The notes under the pieces are model-generated. The model saw only the letters and a list, made by a program, of their open reading frames with translations, was not told where the DNA came from and ran no database searches. The position numbers and the translations under genes are program-made. From Methylomonas sp. (GTDB taxonomy: Bacteria > Pseudomonadota > Gammaproteobacteria > Methylococcales > Methylomonadaceae): DNA of 5,934 nucleotides. The stretch spans positions 1 through 5,934 of the forward strand of contig JAQTYP010000234.1 in the NCBI GenBank assembly GCA_028688235.1. The letters run 5' to 3'. Numbering within the stretch: position 1 is the first letter of the stretch; each line of letters starts with the position of its first letter. Shown here piece by piece: positions 1-5,549 of the stretch.

Positions 1-119
1 AAAAGTTAGCGCATTGGTTTGAAGTGTCTCAATGGGTTTATCTTGCGTGACGAGCCGTGTACGGACCCGTACGCACGGTTCTGTGGGCAGACGGAGGCTT
101 CGGCTTCCTCTGACCCGAT
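1..119 (+). mobile_element. 3' end of a group II intron (partial, starts before the window)
   Basis: The first ~120 bases end in a classic group II intron domain V followed by domain VI, so a self-splicing retroelement runs into the window from the left. Its reverse transcriptase/maturase is not visible. Frame 3-50 is open and ends in TGA at 48-50 (residues KLAHWFEVSQWVYLA), just before domain V. It could be the tail of the maturase, but I recognise no maturase motif in it. The intron probably ends at T119: the bulged A113 is then the seventh base from the 3' end and the last two bases are AT, matching the AY rule. Termination at C121 (AC) is the alternative. Confidence 0.8.
52..119 (+). ncRNA. 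Group II intron domains V and VI
   Basis: Domain V is 52-85, exactly 34 nt. GAGCCGTG (52-59) pairs with CACGGTTC (74-81), with the catalytic AGC triad at 53-55. A two-base bulge CG (72-73) separates this from an upper stem TACG/CGTA (60-63 with 68-71). The apical loop is GACC rather than the usual GNRA. Domain VI is 85-116: GGG pairs with CCC, CAGA (88-91) with TCTG (109-112), and GGAGGC with GCTTCC around a TTCG loop (99-102). The only unpaired base on the 3' strand is A113, the expected branch-point adenosine. These are direct base-pairing observations; the role in splicing is established for the family. Confidence 0.85.
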
Positions 120-136
120 ACGCATGTTTTGGCCTC

Positions 137-172
137 GTTCCTCCGATTACGCTTCGCTAATCGGAGCTACGC
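137..172 (-). repeat. Short palindromic repeat, same family as the 3' blocks at 4704 and 5391
   Basis: CTCCGATT (141-148) and AATCGGAG (159-166) form an 8-bp perfect stem around a 10-base loop, followed by CTACGC. Read on the minus strand this matches the first hairpin of the blocks at 4704 and 5391 (GCGTAGCTCCGATT...AATCGGAGGAA), apart from changes in the loop (ACGCTTCGCT here; TGCTATCGCT is the equivalent there). It is therefore a third, partial, inverted copy of an interspersed palindrome. Function is unknown; it lies just outside the presumed intron end. Confidence 0.75.
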
Positions 173-308
173 GAGCTTCGCTGTGGCTACGAGTAACAAA
201 TTATAGCAAATTTGGTTATTCGATCCTGTCGCATAGCCGCTGATCACTTCTGGGCTTGGTCATTTATGGCTCACCAGTGTCGAGCGATAGCGATCTTTTC
301 AACGCCGT

Positions 309-336
309 TTGACATGTCAAATCAGTGATCGATGAT
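309..336 (+). promoter_or_regulatory. Candidate promoter and operator of the toxin-antitoxin operon
   Basis: A perfect -35 hexamer TTGACA (309-314) is followed after 16 bases by GATGAT (331-336), which matches four of six -10 positions. The -35 sits in a perfect 12-bp palindrome TTGACATGTCAA (309-320). Ribbon-helix-helix antitoxins usually repress their own operon by binding short palindromes at the promoter, so this is a plausible operator. The function is inference. Confidence 0.4.
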
Positions 337-438
337 TAGCCCGTGTTCGATTGGTGAAACGTACTAAATACGCATTAGCCAAGCTTTAAACCATGCGATA
401 TGATTACAAGCGAACCAGCATTAACCGGAGCGGCAAAC

Positions 439-777
439 ATGGCAACCGAAGCTTTTACCGTTAGAACCGAATCGGACATCGTGCATCAACTCGATAGCAT
501 GGCCGGGGCGTTGGATCGCTCCCGCAATTATTTGGTCAACCAAGCCTTGCGCGAATACCTGAAAACCCATGCCCGGCCAATCGAAAAAGTCACCCAAGGC
601 ATAGCCGCCGCCGACTGTGGCGAAGTCCTCGAGCATGAGGAAGTGATCAAAGAAATGGAAGCCATCGCCCAACCCGTATCCGGCGGCGATTTCTTCGACT
701 GTGCCGGTATCTGGGAAGCGCGCGACATCGACCAAGCCGCCATCCGTGCTCAAGCCTGGCCGGATCGAAAAGGATGA
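439..777 (+). CDS. Ribbon-helix-helix (CopG/VapB-like) antitoxin
   Basis: Antitoxin of a type II toxin-antitoxin pair: it should bind and silence the PIN RNase encoded next to it and repress the shared promoter. The 112-residue protein starts at ATG 439, chosen because GGAG at 427-430 lies eight bases upstream; the in-frame ATG at 400 has no such site. Residues 4-43 (TVRTESDIVHQLDSMAGALDR... to LREYLKTH) have the beta strand-helix-helix pattern of CopG/Arc DNA-binding dimers. Residues 46-78 are charged and resemble the tail of ParD-type antitoxins. Residues 84-112 carry an aromatic-rich segment (DFFDCAGIWEARDI, then AWPDRKG) like the toxin-wrapping tails of VapB proteins. Having both tails in one chain is unusual and might reflect a fusion. 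Its stop codon overlaps the toxin start in ATGA (774-777), implying translational coupling. Confidence 0.85.
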   Translation: MATEAFTVRTESDIVHQLDSMAGALDRSRNYLVNQALREYLKTHARPIEKVTQGIAAADCGEVLEHEEVIKEMEAIAQPVSGGDFFDCAGIWEARDIDQAAIRAQAWPDRKG

Positions 778-1145
778 TCCTCTGTGACACCAATATCCTG
801 ATTGAATTTTACAAAGGCAATCCGGCCATCGTCCAAACCCTCAGAACCATTGGGCCGGCCAATATCGCGGTCAGCGTCATCACCAAAGCCGAACTGTTTT
901 ACGGCGCTAGAGACAAGCAAGAGTCGGCCAAAATCGAACGCCATCTTGAGAAGTGCCATTGCTACGGCCTGAATCCGGCCATTTCCACCTTGTTTATCGA
1001 CCTAATGCGGCGCTATTCGCTGAGCCATAAAGCGTCGGTCCCGGACATGTTGATTGCGGCCACCGCGCTTAGCCACGATGCGACGCTGTACACCCTGAAT
1101 ACCAAGGATTTCAAATTCATTCCGGACTTGAATTTGTACCCATAA
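774..1145 (+). CDS. vapC: PIN-domain toxin, VapC-like ribonuclease
   Basis: Predicted magnesium-dependent endoribonuclease toxin of the VapC family; known members cut tRNA or rRNA and stop translation when the antitoxin is lost. At 123 residues it has the normal family length. The acidic active-site residues are in their expected places: Asp5 in CDTN, Glu40 in TKAELFYG, Asp91 in PDMLIAATA, and Asp112 in NTKDF, so the enzyme looks intact. The ATG overlaps the antitoxin stop by four bases, and a purine run (AAAAGG, 768-773) lies directly against the start, so translation probably depends on ribosomes finishing the antitoxin. Such pairs are common on genomic islands and help stabilise them. The true RNA target cannot be read from sequence. 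The gene symbol follows the family, not a proven orthologue. Confidence 0.92.
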   Translation: MILCDTNILIEFYKGNPAIVQTLRTIGPANIAVSVITKAELFYGARDKQESAKIERHLEKCHCYGLNPAISTLFIDLMRRYSLSHKASVPDMLIAATALSHDATLYTLNTKDFKFIPDLNLYP

Positions 1146-1172
1146 CGGATAACGAATAAACCTAACCGTTAT
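1142..1172 (+). terminator. Weak inverted repeat at the end of the toxin gene
   Basis: ATAACGG (1142-1148) and CCGTTAT (1166-1172) are a perfect 7-bp inverted repeat that includes the toxin stop codon. A second ATAACG (1149-1154) can pair with the same right arm, so two hairpins compete. No T-run follows, so this is not a canonical intrinsic terminator. Confidence 0.25.
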
Positions 1173-1490
1173 TAAGCAAGTCAGGCAACAGGTAAACGCC
1201 ATGACTAATGGTGAACAAGTACCATGGGAAACATCTAGTTTGACAGGCGAATTAATCCTGAATCAATAAGGGGTTGACCAAAAACGCGATAATGTGTGCC
1301 ACCACAAATTAGGTTGTGCCGAGCCAGCGGCGAGGCGAAAAGGTCGCGATCGATACGCCTAACGGCAGCATCCTATTGGTTATAGGACTTGGCGCGCCTT
1401 GTCGCGTTGAATCTGCGTTTGTGGAAATAGGCTGGATTGAATGATAATAAAACCCAGCCTACGGCCCTCACACCCAGAGTAGGAGTTCCC
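1146..1490. other. Gene-free region upstream of the NlpC/P60-like gene
   Basis: Bases 1173-1282 hold no recognisable gene. The only promoter-like signal is a perfect TTGACA at 1240-1245, with a poor -10 match (ATCAAT, 1262-1267, 16-base spacer). Transcription from it would run through the palindromic element at 1283-1408 before reaching the gene. Bases 1437-1490 are in frame with the gene from a TTG at 1437, but no ribosome binding site supports that start. Confidence 0.45.
1283..1408 (+). repeat. Palindromic interspersed element, copy 1 (126 bp)
   Basis: The ends AACGCGATAA (1283-1292) and TTGTCGCGTT (1399-1408) are imperfect inverted repeats. Inside are TAGGTTGTGCCGAGCC (1310-1325) and, further on, GCATCCTATT, blocks shared in the same order and orientation with the copy at 2471-2579. 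This copy is longer mainly because of about ten extra bases before its right arm. No open reading frame is present, so it is a non-autonomous element or structured repeat of unknown function. Confidence 0.75.
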
Positions 1491-2312
1491 ATGTCCATCA
1501 TCGTCACCAAAACCCCTTCGGACTTCGTTGATTACCTCACTGATCCAGGCCTAGCCGTCAATGACATGAACATCCCGCTTAAGCAGTATGTGTGTTCTGT
1601 CCCACAGTTCGGCGGGAATGCAGAGGCTACACAGGTCATCGGCTACGCCAATCAAAAGATCTATGCCAATGAGGCGACGCGGAAGAAAATTAGCGCCTAT
1701 ACACGTAATATTGGTCGCCTGACAACGGGCCAAGGCTATCCTGATGACTTTATCCTACTGATGAAGCATATGGCCGATAATATGGATAAGATGCGAGCGG
1801 CGCCAGAACTCAAGTACAAGGAGTATTTCCGCAATCCGAATCTCGATGTCGAGGCGATCCTCAATAAGATGGTCGAGAAGAAGGTCTTCGGCCTCGATTG
1901 TATCGGCTTCGTATCCCAGTATCTAGTTTATGCTGGTGTCTGGCGGGAATACAAAACATATTACCCGGCTGATTACCGTCGTGAGTTTAAACCAGTGAAA
2001 TCTCTGGGTGAGGTCGAGCGGCTCTGCCTCGTGATATGGGACAACTACCACATCGGGATTATAGACAGCGTCGAATCCTACGATGAGAAACATAACGAAC
2101 TGCTGGTGAACATCTGTCAGAGCTCTTCTGGCGAGGCAAAAGGTCCCCAAACCAATTATGGCGTGACACTCAGACCGCTCCCTGGTTCCTCCTACCAAGG
2201 CTCACCGAAGTTCAAGATCATTCGGATTGGATCGCCTGCAATGCCTGTTCCTCACCCCGTCTATATTTGCAAGATGCCAGGTCTAGTTTACCAAGACGAT
2301 TTGGTCGATTGA
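1491..2312 (+). CDS. Putative NlpC/P60-like cysteine hydrolase (orphan)
   Basis: A 273-residue protein with no signal peptide or membrane segment, so it is probably cytoplasmic or exported by a non-Sec route. The start at ATG 1491 is supported by AGGAG at 1481-1485, five bases upstream. I do not recognise a named orthologue. Residues 134-145 (FGLDCIGFVSQY) match the nucleophile motif of papain-like NlpC/P60 enzymes, DCxGF, with Cys137. Residues 182-191 (IWDNYHIGII) match the strand carrying the catalytic His (His187, HxGI). Gln210 or a neighbour in NICQSSSG could be the third polar residue. In that superfamily such enzymes usually cut peptide bonds in cell-wall peptidoglycan, but the substrate here is unknown. 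Residues 1-130 are mostly helical, lysine-rich and unassigned. It stands alone between two copies of a palindromic element, suggesting acquisition as a cassette. Alternatives are an antibacterial amidase-type effector or another papain-fold protein. Confidence 0.7.
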   Translation: MSIIVTKTPSDFVDYLTDPGLAVNDMNIPLKQYVCSVPQFGGNAEATQVIGYANQKIYANEATRKKISAYTRNIGRLTTGQGYPDDFILLMKHMADNMDKMRAAPELKYKEYFRNPNLDVEAILNKMVEKKVFGLDCIGFVSQYLVYAGVWREYKTYYPADYRREFKPVKSLGEVERLCLVIWDNYHIGIIDSVESYDEKHNELLVNICQSSSGEAKGPQTNYGVTLRPLPGSSYQGSPKFKIIRIGSPAMPVPHPVYICKMPGLVYQDDLVD

Positions 2313-2395
2313 TTCAACTTGGACAACTCGATAAGGAGAACTAGCTGTAGCGGCCCGATAACATAAACCTCAGGAATCGATTACATCCGTTTTTC

Positions 2396-2471
2396 GGGAC
2401 CACATTAGCTGAGAATATCGAAGCGCTCGGGCCCACATTAAACGAGAATGAGCCCACTTTAATTGAGAACA
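2396..2471 (-). mobile_element. Three 21-bp repeats resembling a solo IS21-type transposon end
   Basis: Three same-direction 21-base units occur at 2396-2416, 2429-2449 and 2450-2470. They share the pattern G-x-G-x-CCACATTA (third unit CCACTTTA)-4 bases-GAGAA. Units two and three abut; one and two are 12 bases apart. Read on the minus strand the end begins TGTTCTCAATTAAAGTGGGC (from 2471). A terminal TG with several subterminal repeats is typical of IS21-family ends, where the transposase binds. No IstA/IstB genes or opposite end are present, so this would be a relic. The family assignment is from memory of the pattern. Confidence 0.5.
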
Positions 2472-2579
2472 ACGCGATAACATGCGCATCCCAATAGGTT
2501 GTGCCGAGCCATGCGAGGCGCAACGGTCGCGAACGATGCGCCTATCGGCCGCATCCTATTTGACGCACCTTATCGCGTT
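2471..2579 (+). repeat. Palindromic interspersed element, copy 2 (109 bp)
   Basis: AACGCGATAA (2471-2480) and TTATCGCGTT (2570-2579) are perfect 10-bp terminal inverted repeats. Inside, AATAGG (2493-2498) pairs with CCTATT (2555-2560), GCCGA (2503-2507) with TCGGC, and AGGCGCA (2516-2522) with TGCGCCT (2537-2543), so the whole element folds into one long interrupted stem. It is the better-preserved copy of the element at 1283-1408. Its first base coincides with the last base of the putative transposon end. Confidence 0.8.
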
Positions 2580-2580
2580 C

Positions 2581-2655
2581 GTAGGGTGTTTTCGCGATAG
2601 CAAAACACCTCGCACGGCAAGGCTGTGGCGGATTGCTATCGCGAATCCGTCTTAC
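2581..2655. repeat. Pair of hairpins with complementary loops
   Basis: Hairpin one: GGTGTTTT (2585-2592) pairs with AAAACACC (2602-2609), loop CGCGATAGC (2593-2601). Hairpin two: GGCGGATT (2627-2634) pairs with AATCCGTC (2644-2651, one G-U), loop GCTATCGCG (2635-2643). The two 9-base loops are exact reverse complements. The pair lies 16-82 bases beyond the stop codon of the minus-strand peptidase gene, so it could shape that transcript's 3' end. No T-run follows, so it is not a standard intrinsic terminator. Confidence 0.75.
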
Positions 2656-2666
2656 GGCCTTGAGCA

Positions 2667-4424
2667 TCAGCGCACCGTAATCATGAAAGGAATGTCAAAC
2701 GCACCGATTTCCGGATCGTTTGTTGAGAAACGAAACTTTGTTGCGTGCTCTCCTTTTTGTATCTGACCACTAGGTGGGGTGGGATCAAAAACGAATCTAA
2801 GCGATGCGCTTTTGCCTGCTAGTACTTTGATTTTCGTTTCGAATCCATTGAGTGGCGGGTTAAGTTGGAATGCAATCTGACATACCGCACAATCTGGAAC
2901 TCGATCATCAACTGTATGAAAACTTCCAATAGCCCAACCATTGAGCACAAGATCGGACTTTCCGGCATTATATATCGTCAGCACCTTCTCAACCGTAGCA
3001 CCACTAGTACTTTCCGCTGTTACGTTATAAGTGAACGGCTCATGATAACGTCTGTTTTCGATGACTAGCATAGGCCGATCTGCAAGAAGTTTGCGTTCTT
3101 TAAGCAAAATGGTTGGATCGCCGAAAAAATGAGGAGGCTCACCTTGCTGCATGCGAGTGTAGACGTCCGCGACTGAGCGACCGCTACCCAAAGCGTAATA
3201 CATTCCATTTGCCTCTCTTGACAGCCCGTCATTCGTGTAAAATGTATCCATTGGATTGGCTTTCACCAGCAACGTTTTGTTATTGAAAAGAATTTTTCCT
3301 GCCAGAAAATTTTCAACGGAGAAGTTGCCGGTCGAACAGCTCTCTAATTCAACAATTTTAGAAGAAATGTTAAGTGGTTCAGTGTCATTCGAAGTGAACC
3401 AAATATCATCACCTAAAGTTACACCATTGATCACTACTCTATCTGGCGCACCATGTGCGTTGATTTTGCAAATTGTTTCGCTCGACTGCAGACAATCAAC
3501 GATGGCATCTCGTCTCTCGCTTGCTGTCGGCAATTCCGGCGCAAAGATCTGAGTGGAGGCGAACAACGGGTGGTTATTGAATAGATCTGCAAATCCACTA
3601 TCAAACATTTTTTCACGGGTCGCAGCTATAAACGTCATATTGTTAGTGTACCCATCTACATTTCGGCGCTCGACAACATTCGTTTGCAAATAACGATTGA
3701 TCTCGTCAACTTCTTTTGTTGACGTTGTCCCTTTCAGACGGGCAAGCCAAATGTCAGACTCGCAAACTGAGAGAATACTGAAATCTGATTGCGCTTCGAC
3801 GACAAACATGTTGAACGATTGGGCGGTTATTGATCCATAAGGACAATAGTGACTACGGTAATAATTGTCGCTAACATTATAAATGTCTATGTTCCCGGTT
3901 TTGATATGCTCCTTAAGTATTGGTATGGCACCTATAAAATAGGCGCCCCACAAGTTAGGCACATTAAAAAGTGTCTCCTTAAGTACATCGGGCTCGGCTG
4001 GTGAATCAATAATTACGGTGGATGCACCCGTATCGCGTTTTACTTCTTCGATAAAATTGGTAAGATTTTTGTTGATTGCTGTTGCTATTGAAGGCTCAAC
4101 GACAAAGGCGATAGTTTTTGGCTGGCTGGGCATGTCGATGGAAATAAAGTCACTTATCTGACCAACTTTCACTAACCCCCCAAACACATTTCCATAGACA
4201 TAGACATCATCGCCAAGAGTGCCTATGTAGTTGTTCGTAGCAGGATAATGACGTACAAGGTAACCATTCATAGGAAATGTTGCAGCAGCTCCGGGAGGGC
4301 TAAAGTACTGCGGGAAGTTTTGTTCAGCGTAGTCGAAAAGTCTATCCGAATCACTAACAGCTATCGCTATTATTGGATTTATCATTAACACAATACAACA
4401 CAACACAACTTTATAAGTTTTCAT
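2667..4424 (-). CDS. Secreted C25 (gingipain-like) peptidase-domain protein
   Basis: A 585-residue exported protein. Residues 1-22 are a Sec signal peptide (MKTYK, hydrophobic core, cleavage likely after AIA). Residues 24-93 form a small domain (LFDYAEQNFPQYF, YLVRHYPATNNYIG, DVYVYG) that I have seen at the N-termini of other secreted proteobacterial proteins; its role is unknown. Residues ~103-442 look like a caspase-fold peptidase of family C25: GAYFIGAIPIL (160-170), DIWLARLKGTTSTKEVDEI (224-242), His324 in KINAHG, Cys363 in VELESCSTGNF, and the typical closing HFFGDPTILL (432-441). His324/Cys363 are the candidate catalytic dyad. Residues ~465-585 are an all-beta domain ending in the FDP...FSTNDPE pattern of ASH/HYDIN-type Ig modules. 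There is no type IX sorting domain, as far as I can see. GGAG at 4435-4438 lies ten bases before the ATG. Composition is AT-rich relative to neighbours, suggesting transfer. Activity and substrate are inferred only. Confidence 0.8.
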   Translation of the reverse strand: MKTYKVVLCCIVLMINPIIAIAVSDSDRLFDYAEQNFPQYFSPPGAAATFPMNGYLVRHYPATNNYIGTLGDDVYVYGNVFGGLVKVGQISDFISIDMPSQPKTIAFVVEPSIATAINKNLTNFIEEVKRDTGASTVIIDSPAEPDVLKETLFNVPNLWGAYFIGAIPILKEHIKTGNIDIYNVSDNYYRSHYCPYGSITAQSFNMFVVEAQSDFSILSVCESDIWLARLKGTTSTKEVDEINRYLQTNVVERRNVDGYTNNMTFIAATREKMFDSGFADLFNNHPLFASTQIFAPELPTASERRDAIVDCLQSSETICKINAHGAPDRVVINGVTLGDDIWFTSNDTEPLNISSKIVELESCSTGNFSVENFLAGKILFNNKTLLVKANPMDTFYTNDGLSREANGMYYALGSGRSVADVYTRMQQGEPPHFFGDPTILLKERKLLADRPMLVIENRRYHEPFTYNVTAESTSGATVEKVLTIYNAGKSDLVLNGWAIGSFHTVDDRVPDCAVCQIAFQLNPPLNGFETKIKVLAGKSASLRFVFDPTPPSGQIQKGEHATKFRFSTNDPEIGAFDIPFMITVR

Positions 4425-4703
4425 TGCAGGGGTACTCCATAAAATTATGGAAACTAAAAATGGGTGCGGCGAATTTGACTAATTTAGATTTTAGTTAACT
4501 CGCAAATTGAGTTGACAAAATAAAGCGCCGGATAACTAGGAGACTGGATAATATTACCCCATCCCCAGAAAATGTAAAATCAGCCCGTTAGAAGCCCAAA
4601 TATCCCAGCATTTTGTCAATTTGAATGGTCAAATAGACGGTAGCTGATTTACTACTTTTTTAAAAGTTTTTCTATTGTACTAACGTCGAAAGTCATGTTT
4701 TAT
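4425..4703. other. AT-rich gene-free region upstream of the peptidase gene
   Basis: No credible gene is seen. It must contain the promoter of the minus-strand peptidase gene. The rest shows only simple AT-rich sequence, including a small palindrome ACTTTT-TT-AAAAGT near 4653-4666. The sharp change to GC-rich sequence begins at the repeat block at 4704. Confidence 0.5.
4488..4518 (-). promoter_or_regulatory. Weak candidate promoter of the peptidase gene
   Basis: On the minus strand, TTGTCA (4518-4513, five of six bases) and TAAAAT (4493-4488, five of six) flank a 19-base spacer, longer than the usual 16-18. The predicted leader would be about 55-60 bases. Other AT-rich combinations nearby are possible, so this is tentative. 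Confidence 0.25.
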
Positions 4704-4859
4704 CCCGCGTAGCTCCGATTAGCGATAGCAAATCGGAGGAATGTTAGCTTCGAAATGTGCGATTACGCAAGCTAATCGCACCTACATTTTGGATGACAGC
4801 TTATTGCCTTATTCCCGTCTCCGCAAATTTCATCTCATGTGACGGCTTGGGGTCGAAAT
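4704..4859 (-). repeat. 156-bp palindromic 3' block, copy 1
   Basis: This block lies three bases beyond the stop codon of the truncated gene at 4863-5390 and is identical, base for base, to 5391-5546. It holds two hairpins: CTCCGATT/AATCGGAG (4713-4720 with 4731-4738, loop AGCGATAGCA) and GTGCGATTA/TAATCGCAC (4757-4765 with 4773-4781, loop CGCAAGC). The rest (4790-4859) is unstructured to my eye. The first difference between copies is base 4860 (A) versus 5547 (C). On the minus strand it would be the gene's 3' untranslated region. Confidence 0.9.
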
Positions 4860-4862
4860 AAG

Positions 4863-5390
4863 TCAAAACATCCCCTCCAACACCCCCGGCGTTTCGATCT
4901 TCCCCGCCCCGCCGTCAAACCTCACCTCCACCGCCTCATCCCCGGACTTAAGCCAAAACTGAACCACCACCTCGCCCCGGATCGCGGTCAAATTCAGATA
5001 TTCGCGCAAATCCTCGGCCTTGGCGTAGTGCAGCTTGACCTTGTCGCCGCCCCAAATGACCGGATGATAGGTTTCGATCTGATTGACGTTGACCACCTTG
5101 TCGCCATCGACATAGAGCTCGCCCAACAGGTAATAGGCGTGGCTGGTTTGCAGGTTGTCGACCAGCCAGAGCAAGGAGCGGCCTTTCATGTCCACCCGCT
5201 GAGAGATCACGCGCAACGGCTCGCCCTCGACCAGCACCGCGTCGACCGGATACAGGTTGTGCTGCATCTGGCTCTTGCCGACCGAGCGAGTCTTGCCGCG
5301 ATAGTCGACGATCAGGCCGTTCTGCCAGGCGCCCAGCACCGGGCAGGCGCATTCGATGTGTTCCAGCGTTAGGTTGTCGACGGCCTTCAG
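4863..5390 (-). pseudogene. 5'-truncated copy of an unrecognised GC-rich gene (C-terminal 175 codons)
   Basis: The frame is open from CTG at 5390-5388 to TGA at 4865-4863 (LKAVDNLTLEHIECACPVLGAWQ... to ...VLEGMF). Immediately upstream, inside the adjoining repeat block, the same frame meets TAA at 5408-5406, so the gene has lost its 5' part exactly at the junction. The first possible start, GTG at 5339, has no ribosome binding site, so translation is doubtful. The protein is beta-rich and soluble with no signal peptide or membrane segment; features include VEGEPLRVISQRVDM, QIETYHPVIWGGDKVKLHY and AIRGEVVVQFWL. I do not recognise the family. It is about 87% identical (16 differences in 124 aligned residues) to the copy at 5550-5934, with no frameshift, so it was not silent for long or derives from a distinct functional paralogue. 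Confidence 0.75.
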
Positions 5391-5546
5391 CCCGCGTAGC
5401 TCCGATTAGCGATAGCAAATCGGAGGAATGTTAGCTTCGAAATGTGCGATTACGCAAGCTAATCGCACCTACATTTTGGATGACAGCTTATTGCCTTATT
5501 CCCGTCTCCGCAAATTTCATCTCATGTGACGGCTTGGGGTCGAAAT
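5391..5546 (-). repeat. 156-bp palindromic 3' block, copy 2
   Basis: Identical to 4704-4859, with hairpins at 5400-5425 and 5444-5468. It lies three bases beyond the stop codon of the right-hand gene copy. On its other side it joins directly to the truncated frame at 5390, so its left edge is the recombination junction. Confidence 0.9.
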
Positions 5547-5549
5547 CAG

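Larger units (their letters stand above)
120..438. other. Gene-free region between intron and antitoxin
   Basis: No convincing coding sequence lies here. It contains a palindromic repeat (137-172) and a promoter-like site (309-336). An in-frame ATG at 400 would extend the antitoxin by 13 residues but has no Shine-Dalgarno sequence. Bases 173-308 show nothing I can assign. Confidence 0.6.
4704..5390 (-). repeat. 687-bp tandem duplication unit, left copy
   Basis: The unit comprises the 156-bp block plus the C-terminal 175 codons of an unrecognised gene. The next copy begins immediately at 5391 with a constant offset of 687 bases (for example stop codons at 4863 and 5550) and leaves the window at 5934 before completing. 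Non-coding parts are identical while coding parts differ clearly. Confidence 0.9.

Noticed and set aside
19..243. Open frame of 74 codons across the window start
   Set aside because: It runs straight through the structured group II intron domains V-VI and a palindromic repeat; no ribosome binding site or protein-like pattern.
400..438. Upstream ATG extending the antitoxin by 13 residues
   Set aside because: No Shine-Dalgarno sequence, whereas ATG 439 has GGAG at good spacing and begins the ribbon-helix-helix fold directly.
1437..1490. TTG start extending the NlpC/P60-like gene by 18 residues
   Set aside because: AGGAG five bases before ATG 1491 is far better support, and the extension looks non-coding.
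1283..2655. Possible CRISPR array from the repeated units
   Set aside because: Only two to three copies, irregular spacing, no uniform spacers and no cas genes.
2482..2766. 94-codon plus-strand open frame
   Set aside because: It lies within the palindromic element and hairpin pair and overlaps the end of the well-supported minus-strand peptidase gene.
4839..5372. 177-codon plus-strand open frame
   Set aside because: It is the antisense shadow of the truncated gene copy; its H/P/L-rich sequence is typical of GC-rich antisense frames, while the minus frame is conserved between the two copies.
4948..5418. 156-codon minus-strand frame overlapping the truncated copy
   Set aside because: Arg/Gly-rich out-of-frame reading; the other frame is the one preserved at protein level between copies.
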